Assembly: GCA_004835665.1 (NCBI GenBank)
Contig: RBKR01000026.1
Coordinates: 806,001-870,000, forward strand
Length of the DNA: 64,000 nucleotides
Source: Phoma sp. XZ068
Lineage: Eukaryota; Ascomycota; Dothideomycetes; Pleosporales; Didymellaceae
Direction of reading: 5' to 3'
Made by a program: the position numbers and the translations under genes. Below are positions 45,161-55,524 of this stretch, in pieces (position 1 is the first letter of the stretch; each line of letters begins with the position of its first letter). Under the pieces are notes generated by a model. It saw nothing but the letters and a program-made list of their open reading frames with translations. It ran no database searches and was not told the DNA's origin.

Positions 45161-45689
45161 GGTATTGGCGGAGGAAGCACCGAATGTGAGCTGAGCAGTA
45201 ACAGGTATCTCAGAGAAAGCGAGCAGACGAATCTTCGGTACTTCGTTTGTTGGTAATCAATATCTGTTAGTCGGTTGCATGCGCTACTCCGTCGGGATGA
45301 GCTGTGCTGCTCCGACTCACGTATCAGACCCCACAAACCCTTGACATGCCACGAATCAGCTGTTAGAAGGATGAATAACTAGTAAGCTTCTGTTTATTGC
45401 ACTTGGCGCCCCGCAATCCGCAAAGACCGCTATTCGACAATAAGCTTCCTTGCATTTTTCTTGGATATAAGTGGCGAAAAATAGGCTTAATACACCATAT
45501 CAATGCTAGCCAATGATGGATAAGATTGAATCCTCTATGCTTCTGACCTCACACTTGAGCTTAGTCAACCAAGGGTTGACACCTCTGAGCTGCGATAGCT
45601 GCACGGACCTTCCCAGACCAAGCGTTGAAGCTTTCCCGAATACCTTGCGAGCAGGAAATATTTCAAGAGTTCATGAGCGCGGCTGCTCA
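45161..45689. other. promoter of the monooxygenase-decarboxylase fusion gene
   Basis: Between the start of the fusion gene and the stop of the ALDH-like gene. No gene is seen; a 7-base inverted repeat is listed separately. Confidence 0.5.
45564..45580. promoter_or_regulatory. inverted repeat GTCAACC-AAG-GGTTGAC
   Basis: Perfect 7-base arms around a 3-base spacer, about 400 bases upstream of the fusion gene's start codon. It could bind a dimeric regulator or form a hairpin in the 3' UTR of the ALDH-like gene. Confidence 0.35.
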
Positions 45690-47405
45690 CTAAAAAAATT
45701 TATTTGCGGTGAATCTACCAAGATACAACATGCCGTAGCTTGTCACAGCTAGACCAAGGAGCAGATGAGACAGACCCACTATACCACCCTGTGCAAAGAA
45801 GCCAGTTTGATATCCCGACTTCTGCTTGGGTGGTTCCATTTTCTGACCAGCGAGTATTGAAGTCAAACTTCTGATAAGCGAATCACCTGGCTGCTGAAAG
45901 ATATGGTCGGGAAGTGCAATTGCTGGCGACGATGAAAATAGAACTGGATGCGACTTCGAGTAGATTTCGTTCAAGATGGACTTTATGGGAAGATGAGGCG
46001 GTTGCGTAAAGAGAGTGAGAAGAGGGATCTTGTTGATGTAGGTGGCGGAGCTGGGGGTAAACAGGGAGATATATCGTGCCTCTGCCGGCTCTGCGAAGAC
46101 ATAAAGGGATGCAGTGGTACTATGACCCAAGTGTCTGGTAACTATTAGCTTTGATTGACAGGATGCGAGAAACAAACACTTACAGTTGCCCTGTAAGGCT
46201 GATAGCTCCTTCTAGGCTGGTTGTTGGAACAAGGCATAGTACGCCGTTGTACTCAGGTCCAGATCGCTTCGCTGCTAACGCAGATTCATACTGTTTTAGA
46301 CTTCTGTTGTCTGTCAGTGCCGTCATTTCGAAGACTCAAAAGCCACAGTGTAGCTAGCGCTTGTTCAACTCACTTCCAGTCTGGGTTGCCAACCAATAAC
46401 ACTTTACCATCACCCAACTCGATCGCTCTACCACCCTGCCTCTTGAAACCTACAATGAAAGAGCGGGCACTATCAATATCCCGTCCCGGCTTGGGCTTAT
46501 CGGAACGTTGTAGACGCATCTGGGTCTCCCGAACAGACCTTATAAGGAAGTCAACAAAGTCTCCTGCAACAAACTCGTCCACAAGAACAATCCCAGGAGC
46601 AGACGAAGTTGCAGCGCCATAGCCACAAAAGGCTCGCACAACCTCATTTGCAGCCAGCTTGACATCAGCCTTGCGCGTTACCACAGCAGTGTTGAGGCTA
46701 GCACCCGCAAGCGTCAAGCGGACCTGTGGGTTTAATTTTTGGAATGGCTGACTTGCGACAAGCCTCGTTTCCGCTTCTCCTTGCGTGAAAACCCCATGGA
46801 ATATGTTGTTCGAGAGCTCCGAAAGATTTTGCTCAAGTTCGGATTCGGTTGTTGGGGCGAGAAGTCCGGTTGCTTCGAGATCCAAACCAGAACTTTGCAA
46901 CGTCTGATACAGCGTTTTGGACGAGACAGGAAGGGCTGACGGCAGGATCAGGATAGAATTGTTACCGGCGGCTATCGAATACGATAGAGGTATGAGAGCT
47001 GAAGATAATGGTAGACTACTATTACTGAGGATCAAAACGTTTCCAAGCGGATCATGGCGATGTTCGTTGTTCTTCCCTTGCTCGGCAAGCTGCTCACCGG
47101 CGAGTTGCTCCTTTAGGCTCAGCTGGTCGACGATCAGCCTTAGCAATTGAAGGGTGACGTTTATCTCAACGAGAACGTCCACCTCTGTACGTGTTGGGTC
47201 TTCATAGAGAGAGGTCAGCAATGCGATGCCGTAGTAATGCCCACGTCCAATGATTACCTTCGACCAATAACGCTTTGCGTAGCTCGTCAGCGTCCTTGCA
47301 AACAGCAGTGTGGATGGCCTTAATTTCTTTCTGGCGCTGCGTCACCGTCTCCAAGCGGCCTTCCAGCCTTGCAGCGTCTACCTGGGACCAGATACTTCTT
47401 GCCAT
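45690..47405 (-). CDS. aldehyde-dehydrogenase-like protein lacking catalytic residues
   Basis: Four exons (47405-47258, 47199-46374, 46303-46184, 46134-45690) give 512 residues with the length and domain order of class-3-type ALDH, including a C-terminal hydrophobic segment (GGIVGLSHLLLGLAVTSYGMLYLG) resembling a membrane anchor. The active site is gone. The catalytic Cys position (GQTCIAP in active enzymes) reads AATSSAP (about Ser248); the general-base Glu position (LELGGKSP) reads LTLAGASL (about Thr212); and the cofactor-binding KPSE position reads LPSA (about 135-138). All exons keep frame and splice sites are good, so it is not a simple pseudogene. It is divergent from the dioxygenase gene, 316 bases apart. 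A non-catalytic or altered role is likely. Confidence 0.8.
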
Positions 47406-47721
47406 TTTCGTCGCAATAATAAGGTGGATGCAATAGATCGACCTAAGTTAAAAGGTTCAAGTCAATCTTCGAGATCACCAGCCCTAGTTTCAAGATTTTG
47501 TCATTTGTCCCGTTTTCCCCATTTTCCGCAGCAGATCAAGTAGGGGTTGTTTGGAGAGGCGGTCTATGGGGTTGAAGTCCCACAAGGCTCCGACCCGCGG
47601 GTATGTGGGGGTTACAGCTGAGCACACGCATGAGCGGCGCATTTCGCCTTACTTATGAAAATAATGAATTTGAAAAGTCTAGCTACCTTGACACCACGTT
47701 GAGCAAACTATCATTATCGAA
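47406..47721. promoter_or_regulatory. divergent promoter, ALDH-like and dioxygenase genes
   Basis: 316 bases between two divergent start codons, so both genes are probably co-regulated. It contains the perfect 10-base palindrome ACCCGCGGGT at 47593-47602, with CGG/CCG triplets of the kind Zn2Cys6 proteins bind. Confidence 0.55.
47593..47602. promoter_or_regulatory. palindrome ACCCGCGGGT
   Basis: A perfect 10-base palindrome centred in the divergent promoter. It is a candidate binding site for the cluster's Zn2Cys6 regulator. Confidence 0.35.
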
Positions 47722-48755
47722 ATGCCTGGCCTCGTTTTAAAGCGTAAGAACTTCTCTCGCATTGCTGTCTAGTTGCAGCATGGCGATATGCTAACTGGAG
47801 CTTCATCAGGGCCTACGCCTGTATTCTTCTTCTCCCATGGCTCGACGATGATGCTGGGTGAGGACACTGCTCCTGCCGCGTTTTGGAAGGAGGTGGGTGA
47901 TGAGGCGTTGCGACGCGGGGTCAAAAGTATTGTCATGATGGGTAAATACTTCACTGGCCCTCATTGGTTGGTTTAAATTGACACTTAACAGGCGCTCATT
48001 GGGAATGTGTTGGAGACAAAATCCAAGTAGCGATGAACCCAAAGCCACAAAAAACTCCAGTAAGGCGTTATATTCTGATTTGAAAAATGTCAGCTCACAG
48101 CATATTCCAGGTTGCATATGTCCACAAAAAGCGGTATGAGAAGTTTGAACTGACCGCTGATATTCCCATGGGGCGGCGAGTACTTGGCTTGCTGAGCGAC
48201 GCAGGCTTCAACGCTGAAGCCAACACCACCTTTAATTACATTCACGACACATTCCTTGTCTTAATCCGTATGTTCCCTGAAAGCAAGACAAACATTCCAG
48301 CAGTTATCGTCTCCGCGAATGCACGCTTCGACCCGCATTACCATGCGCGTATGGGAGCGGCCCTGCGCCCGTTGCGCCACGAGAACGTACTAATAATCGG
48401 GTCTGGCGGTGCCGTTCACAATCTATATCGCAACCACTGGCTGCAGATGATTCGATTTCGCGATAATCTAGCCATGCCCGAGCCGCCGATGGATTTTGCG
48501 CTCGAATTTCGACAAGCGGTCGAGGATGCTCTCACGATGAACACCGGGCCAGCGCTGAGACGAGCTGTCACACGGCTTATGAAACATCCGCTATATCGCG
48601 ACGCACATGGCACAGATGACCATTTTATTTCTATGTGCTTTGCCGCTGGAGCTGCAGGTGCAAAGGAGGATGAGGGTACTGAGAACAAAATGAAAGCGGA
48701 GTGCTGGGAATTGGTAAATATGTGCAACGCACAGTTTCAGTTGGGAGACTGGTAA
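47722..48755 (+). CDS. LigB/DODA-type extradiol ring-cleavage dioxygenase
   Basis: Four exons (47722-47743, 47810-47941, 47992-48059, 48111-48755) give 288 residues. The 22-base first exon joins to give MPGLVLKRPTPVFFFSHGS. Class III extradiol dioxygenase signatures are visible: FFSHGS with the first metal His, GAHWEC with the second, GSGGAVHNLYRN and DDHFISMCFAAGAA. DODA-type enzymes open catechol rings next to the hydroxyl pair using Fe(II) or Zn(II), giving semialdehydes that often cyclise. It shares a promoter with the ALDH-like gene. The substrate is unknown; a catechol made by the neighbouring monooxygenases is a reasonable inference. Confidence 0.88.
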
Positions 48756-49129
48756 AGGACTTCTACGAGTGTACTTATGACGACCTGTACTTTGTTTCCA
48801 AACTGCGCTACAACATCAGATCTTGCTCGCTGTAAAATTAACTGTTCATCGCTATTGGAGATTGAAAAGATATTCTGTTAGTTCATTCCGACACAGCGCT
48901 TCAATCGGGCACTCATGAGGAGTTGTTATTGCTGTCTCAATTGAGTATAAGCAGACTATCCCAAACTGATCGCCTCAGCCATTCACTTGAATGAATGTGC
49001 AAGATCAAGCCCTGCGGGATTCGTAAGAAACGCCCGCTTCAATATTCACCACCAACCTCATACCGCCAGAACCTATCCCCAAACCTACCCGTGAGCCCCC
49101 TCCAAATGGAAGAATAAACCTACAACAGA
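48756..49129. other. dioxygenase 3' flank
   Basis: No gene is seen between the dioxygenase stop and the uncertain minus-strand frame at 49130. Confidence 0.45.
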
Positions 49130-49594
49130 TCAGCTCTGTTTTGTTTCGCCCTTGGTTCTTCTATGTCTGGCCAATCCAAAACAGTTTACCAAAGAAGCAC
49201 TCACAGTCAAGATATGGCATCCGCTGAAAGTTGTAGTCAATGCGAACCCAATGACTGCATTTTCACCTACAGGCCTCTCGCTCCTATCAAGCCCGTAGTT
49301 TATAGGTGCGTACTCGGGAACCCCTCTGAAGCGGTTCGATGGCCACCAGGGCGGTGATATAACGCCTTGCACGCGCGGATGAGGTGCAGTGGAAGGGTCG
49401 ATCAAGCCATCGCTGGTGGAAGGTTGAGTGACTGTTGTGCTAGCTGTGGAGTCGAGAACGCGAGTGGGAAGTACGCGATTGGTTTGATCGTTGGTACTAG
49501 AGTGCTCTTCGCCGGTGCGATGGACTGCGTAGTCGGTCTCGATGAGGCGAAGCGCTTGTCGTGTCACTTCAGTAGCTACTGTCGTAGTAGCCAT
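49130..49594 (-). CDS. uncertain hypothetical protein
   Basis: An open frame of 154 residues beginning MATTTVATEVTRQALRLIETDYAV. The middle (GVISPPWWPSNRFRGVPEYAPINYGLDRSERPVGENAVIG) looks protein-like, but the last 35 residues do not and may be intron read-through. I recognise no family. It could be a small real gene with an unplaced 3' intron, or chance. It sits inside the oxidative cluster between the dioxygenase and the regulator. Confidence 0.35.
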   Translation of the reverse strand: MATTTVATEVTRQALRLIETDYAVHRTGEEHSSTNDQTNRVLPTRVLDSTASTTVTQPSTSDGLIDPSTAPHPRVQGVISPPWWPSNRFRGVPEYAPINYGLDRSERPVGENAVIGFALTTTFSGCHILTVSASLVNCFGLARHRRTKGETKQS

Positions 49595-49844
49595 GTTGGT
49601 TGGAGTGAGTAGGAAGCTAGTTGTTGGACAATTGGCTGATGAAGTATGGAACAGAACGAATCCCTATGGTAGTTTGCAAAGGACCATTCTCGGCTTGTGG
49701 GGCCAGCATTATCCGTATCGGCTGTTTCGGAAGCATATTTACTAGCCTTACCTAGAAGAGTCTCTCCAACACTGTTCTGGGCTAGTTCTACAATTCACCT
49801 TCGGCGAATGAGCTGATCGTGCATGGAATAGCTTTGAAAATACT

Positions 49845-52800
49845 CTACATGGTATCACCTTTGTCCGCTCGAGATCTCAACATAGAGAGCCAAAGACCGA
49901 GACCCTGACTAAGCATCCAAGAGGTCCGCAGCGTTATCATAGCCTTTCCAACAACCAAGATGCGACTGCCTGCGCTCGATTTGCAAATATTTCCGACGTC
50001 TTTGATGTGGGCTCGAACGCTTTCTGACCCATTGACCCATTCGCGCGCCTTCCCTGCTTCGCGGAAATTGTCTAGCCTGACCGTCGAAGTTCGCCCGCCA
50101 CCCGAAGTTCTATCCAACACAGTTCCGATAAAGCCGCAACTGGTCGAAGCACTCTCTACCATCTGGCTGTATGTCCACAAGGTAAGAGTAGCCAGTAGTG
50201 CCGCGATGGGCTCGTAGAATCCTCGCGTTGAGTTCGATTGTAGCAGACCGGTAAGTGCACCAGCCGCTGCAATGGCATGTCGTGCATGTCGGCCGGCGTC
50301 CCGATCAATCCAGTGACGCAGCCGCTCACGAGCGGGTACGGCTTCGAGCTCGGTTTTGAACGATTGTGCGTGGTTCACAACCTCAGTGCGTGGCGTGAAG
50401 AGCAGCATCAAAGTCAAGTCAATATGGCATTTGAGGCTAGATCGCAAGGGTAAGTCACTGTCATGTCGGGCCTCAGCTTTTAAAGCCTCGAGAATCCTCA
50501 GAGCGGTCGTTTTCCCCTCGTCTATCAACTTGTCTGCTAAGCTTTGGTCGGCGAGAAGAAAGTTGTCAACGCTTCTACTGATCGCTGAAGCCTCTAAATA
50601 GGTGACGAACACGATGACCAAACGTGCGAAGTCGCCGACTGCAGCTGGCAAGGGTTTCTCTTGTCGTAGTTGCTCCATGGCGAGCCTTATTGTGGGAAAT
50701 TTGGTGCCTGCTTATAGGCATTAGCAACCAAGTAGGATGCATCAGGTGACAGTGCTCACTCGAGTGGCTCAGATACTGCTCTTTCCATTCCTCGGCGGTC
50801 TGCGCGTTCCAGATGCTTTCGCTGCAAGGTAACTGCTGCAGCAATTCTGAAGCTTTCCAGTTCGGGTTGGAATCTAGATAGAGAACAACTTGAGCGTCCA
50901 TCAACTAATAGGAGGGTTAGCTTGTTTGGAGTAGGGGGTGAGTCAGGCCGTAATTACGAAAGCGCCGAATCCAACTCGACGACAGGTTTCCTCTCGAATC
51001 CACTCTTGCCATGCCGATTCCAAATTTTGCCCCGAGCTGCTGCCATGAATTGGAACGGAGGCCCCTGTTCCCTTGACTGAAGTATTCCGGCGACATTGAA
51101 TGGCTGGGCTGCCCCGCATAGCTTCGGCGATTTCATAGAACCTCTTATTACCAGAATACATCATCCCTATGGAATTAAGTATCATAATCTGTGTAGCCCA
51201 AATTTCGCGAACGACACTGTTGTCTTTCTCAAGCTGCAATCTGTTAGCCTGAAAGAGAAAATTGTGAAAACAGCCGCGCGACTACTCACCGTTGCCGCAA
51301 TTGCTCGACGCAGCAGTTCTTGGAGGGCGATTGAACATTGATTTGATAAAGGGAGCTTTGAGTAACGTGCACCGATTGCACAAAGTGCAAGAGAAAGCTG
51401 CCAAGGTGCTTCCATTGGCTCAAAGGTGGCCTGGTGAAGTATGGGGAAGATGGGATGAAAGTATTCAAAATATAATTGTAGGAAGCAGTCCATTACATGA
51501 TATGGAGGAAGGTTGGGATGCTGAAACGGTCGGTAATGGGCCTGATTAGAATCTGTTCGCGTCAGGTACTGGCGTATGTCTTCATAAGATTTCTGAGAGA
51601 GCTGTTCCACGTGGGCAATATTCTCGGCGTCCAAAATGTCTATGGAGGCTGAACTCATGTCTGGGAATATAACAAGGTTATCTGAATGAACAGGATTCCA
51701 ATCCGTGGGCCACTGGTGGGCGCTCGAACTTGAACCCTGGGCTTTGGAGGTGGAGGTGCAAGTAGCCCCGTTACCTTCCAGCAAGCCAACTTCGGGAGGC
51801 ATTGAGGGTCTTCTAGAGCCGTGGTGGTGCCTTAAATCTGAGATACCAGGCGTCGAATGATCAAATCTGGCAATATAGGACACTGGCTTTAGAGGAGGCT
51901 GTTCTACGACAGGGTAAATGCCGGAACAATTCATCCAATCAGTTACGCTTTGAATTTCACCAAAGGGCAAATCAAAGTCGAAGTCATTATAAGGTTGCAT
52001 CTCAGATTGTGACATGTAGTCGATGGACAATGAGGATGTTGGCATGCTGTACATGTGATCGCCGGATATAGGTTGCATTTCCCCTCCAGTGAATATTTCA
52101 CTGGAATCTAGCAGGTTGCTGGACATGATGGAATCCGAGTTAGGAGGGGATATTAGTTCTGGCTGGACATGCTGGTGCTCCTCGTGCTGGAGATTTTGCT
52201 GTGGCTGGCGTGGCTGCCGAGGCTGCATGGCCCCACTGTCAGTATCGCTGGGGTTGGCTGGCAAGGCGGGAGCCATGTTGGGGGCGGTTGATGTACCAAG
52301 AGACATGTCCGAAGGTGGGTATGTCTCTACACTTGAAGATGGGAGTAGAGCAGGATCTACGGTAGATAGGCACCCGGGCCCAGGAGGACCGGAAACACGC
52401 GTAGACATAGCAGCCGAATCATCCACAGAGGCAACACCAGAAGACTCGAGTTGAGAGGCGTCCTGGATGATTGCAACACGGCGACGCGTCCGGGCTGAGT
52501 AGGAACAATGTACACGCTTAGACTGGCAGCGGGCACAGGAGGGCTGGCCATCACAGCGTAGACGCAGGCGAGCGCAGTTGTCACACGCCTGCGATGCGCG
52601 GCTGATGGCCATGTCTCTGCCGGGCCGGCCCTTCCCCGTGGCCGCAGAATGGATGGGGAGGTGACGGTTGAGTGTGTCTCTACCGGATGTTCAGATCAGC
52701 ACATCCGAGGCAGCCTGCTAACACCGCCGGCGTCAAGTGGAAGTGGCAGCATACCTCCGGGTGAAGCCCTTGGAGCAAATGGGGCAGCTGAAGGGTTTGG

Positions 52801-52906
52801 TGTTTGTGTGGGAGAGCCGGTGACGGCTGAGATGCTCTGCGCGCCCGAAACGAGCACCACAAAGGTTGCAGCAGAAGTGGGGGCCGGGCTCGCGGGGCGG
52901 GTCCAT
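49845..52906 (-). CDS. C2H2 plus Zn2Cys6 fungal transcription factor (probable cluster regulator)
   Basis: Five exons (52906-52755, 52679-51290, 51248-50958, 50904-50760, 50707-49845) give 946 residues. Two C2H2 fingers lie at residues about 12-62 (CCNLCGARFGRAEHLSRHRLSH and CPICSKGFTRRDTLNRHLPIH; the second is rebuilt by splicing). A Zn2Cys6 cluster follows at about 83-109 (CDNCARLRLRCDGQPSCARC). A long Ser/Pro/Gln-rich linker leads to a fungal-specific transcription factor domain that starts around HVMDCFLQLYFEYFHPIFPILHQATF and runs through exons 2-5. This dual-finger architecture is known in filamentous fungi and is often pathway-specific. It is divergent from a FAD monooxygenase across 442 bases, which supports a local role. 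The in-frame codon at 52939 is TTG, so 52906 is the start. Confidence 0.88.
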
Positions 52907-53348
52907 GTTTGCTGTATCTGCTCTACTACATCGAGCCAAGCGGTGCGGAGAGAATGTGGTACGACGATGGAAGGCACAGCTGGACTATGGCGGTGCTATA
53001 TGCCCCGTCGGCTAGGATCTTTCGGAAGCGCGGGGGGTTCACTAGGGTGGAGAAGCTAGGGGAACGGTTATGAGCCGTGCCTCGTGAGTCCTCGTGCATA
53101 CCTGACTCATGCATCCGCGAGTCACGTCCTTCCTCTTCTGGTGCAATGCAGCCACACATCGCGCGCCAGGATGCGGGAAATGGGGTGGAGAGGAGTCTTC
53201 GCCCGGTTCGTAATGCACGGTACGCGATTCATCCTTCTGCATGGCAAGCGACACGGTGGCGCCATTGCCATCGGTCACACGGACGCCGACATGTAGAATA
53301 CCTTATAGGGCTGCGACACAGCTTACGTCCTGTGCCCTGTGCTACAAG
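52907..53348. promoter_or_regulatory. divergent promoter of the regulator and a FAD monooxygenase
   Basis: 442 bases between divergent start codons. It holds a full TGACTCA element (53103-53109) flanked by GTGAGTC (53085-53091) and GAGTCAC (53120-53126), resembling Gcn4/CpcA-type bZIP sites within 45 bases. Confidence 0.5.
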
Positions 53349-54932
53349 ATGCCGTTCAAGGTTATCATCATCGGCGCCGGCCTGGCTGGTTCGCTGCTGG
53401 CGAACGGCCTGCAACTACACAGTGACAGCGGAATCGACTTCGCCATATATGAATCCGACGAGCGAGGCTCGCGGCGCGAGGGTTACCAGATTCGCATGGG
53501 CGCTCCCGCATTGATGGGCTTCAGAAGTTGTCTGACACAAGAACAACAGGACCACCTGTACAAGCTCTTTGGCCGCTCGGGTGGTCTCATCTCTTCAGCA
53601 CCAATTCTTTATGACACACATCTTAACACGCTCCTGGACCTCACTAAGTTTCCCGCCTACACCAAGTCTGCGCCCATTAACCGCATCGTCTTACGCGAAT
53701 TTTTACACGAGCCGCTCAACCAGGTCAACAAGATCACCTATGAGAAGAAATTCAAATCATACACCATCATAGAACACCCTGGCAAGAAAACCAAAGTGCG
53801 CGTGTCGTTTGCGGATGGCTCCACGGACGAGTGTGATCTGCTCATCTCTGCCGAGGGTTCACGTTCCCTCGTAAACTCGCAGATCGGTCTGAATAACCTC
53901 GTGCAGATGACGGACAGATGGGGGTTTTTGGCAAAGGGCAACCTACCACCATCCAAGCTACTCAAGTTAACCCCTGAGGTGCGCAAGGCACCAATGGCCA
54001 TCATTAAGGATGGCACGATACTTTTCTACTCATGTCTGAACCCTCCACCTTTGCTGCGCCTTGCAACCTGCTGACACCCGGATAGCCTATCTACCAGATG
54101 GCTTCCAGAAACCCCAAGAGCCTGGCAATAAGACGGATGGTCTGGACTATGACGCAGACATTGCATCCCTCTTCTGGGGCTTAAACGTGCCTGTGGGCCG
54201 TTGTCCAGAGAATCCACGAGATCTCCCCAACAAGCTTGAATTTTGCATTTCTCTAATAAAGGACTGGGACCCGCGAATGTATGGTTGTCCATTCCCAACA
54301 CATTGACCATACTAATAATACCTAGCCATGAGATGCTGCACGCTATCGGCAGTGATGAAGACATTCATGTTTTTCAGGCCAGGGCTAGCAAGGAACCAGC
54401 AAAGAATTGGCGTCAGAAGGTTCAAAACAACGACGTGCCTGAGCTTGGAAACAATCATGTGTGGTTGATTGGCGATGCTTTGCATGCTATGCTGCCTTCT
54501 CGGTACTAATCTTTTGTCGATTTACTCCCTGCAGCCTTACTGACTGCATGCAGTGGTATGGGAGGAAATCAGTCGATGCACGACTGTGCAGATGCGCTGC
54601 CAGTTATCATCTCCCTAGCCGATAAGGCAAAAGACGGGTCCTTGAAAGAGGATGACTTCAGAACAGCCGTGACCGGCTTTGAGGCCAAAATGAATCCCCG
54701 GGCATTTGGCTGGGTCAGGACGAGCGGTGGAACCGGTGCCGAGGTAACAAGATTAACCTTTCATTATGATCATCAGACTAACGGCTAGTAGATGACGGAA
54801 CCGGACAGTCTTCAGGGCAAGATTATGTTGTTCTTTGTGGCAAGGATGCTCGATCTTGCGTACGTCTACTCCAATGTGCGACGACTTTTCGGCTTCGTAC
54901 CGAAAGACGACGCGCCCGAGCTTCCCAACTGA
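53349..54932 (+). CDS. FAD-dependent aromatic monooxygenase
   Basis: Five exons (53349-54033, 54086-54278, 54326-54502, 54554-54743, 54792-54932) give 461 residues. The N-terminus FKVIIIGAGLAGSLLANGL is the FAD-binding Rossmann motif, DLLISAEGSRS is the DG-like motif, and GDALHAMLPSRGMGGNQSMHDCADAL is the second FAD ribityl-binding motif, rebuilt by splicing. The C-terminal helix region (LQGKIMLFFVARMLDLAYVYSNVRR...) is typical of a fungal tailoring monooxygenase subgroup. It should hydroxylate or epoxidise an aromatic or prenylated substrate using NAD(P)H and O2. Exon 5 begins at a closely spaced double AG (CTAG then TAG); only the second keeps the frame. Confidence 0.85.
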
Positions 54933-55524
54933 GATCTCCTTTGAAAAGCGTTGAGTGACGCTTTCGGCAGGTGGCTCTAGATGACCGGGGTTTTGATGGG
55001 GATTGTATCAGATTTATCTTGTGTGTGACAGTAGTATTTTCTTGTTTTCGCCAGATGTGTCTTTCCTGATTCAACCGTGTACACATAATTCGATATCTCG
55101 ACCTGTCAAGTTCCATGTTGCATGATTGTGCTGCAATGCGAGGGTATTACCTGGCCACTTATCTCTATGCTGCACGATCCGGTCGTGGGTGCATACGAAC
55201 GTGTAAAGGCCTGCCAATTAGCTTCGTCGTAATCCTGGATACCTAAGGCTGCTAATGTACCCCGCAGAAACGGGATGTCGCGAGCCGCCCTTTAGCCTTA
55301 GATTGGGATGGGGATTTGTGGGGATTTGGCGTTCGGGGAAAGGGGCTTAAGCCACAATCTCGTATACTCCACCACAGAAGACATCTGGCTTGAGTGGAGA
55401 GCTGATTGCACGTTTTAAGCCTTCTCCGCACTTCACACTTGTCTTGTCCCTTTCCAGCATTGCACTTATAGTGCACCCATCTTCCTAGTGACCTTTGCCC
55501 ATCACATTCAATCCCTATCTCACC
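54933..55524. other. promoter of the MFS transporter gene
   Basis: No gene is seen in 592 bases between two + strand genes. No clear TATAAA is found near the MFS start. Confidence 0.45.

Noticed and set aside
45690..47405. Classifying the ALDH-like gene as a pseudogene
   Set aside because: All four exons keep frame with good splice sites; only active-site residues are changed, which points to a retained non-catalytic protein.
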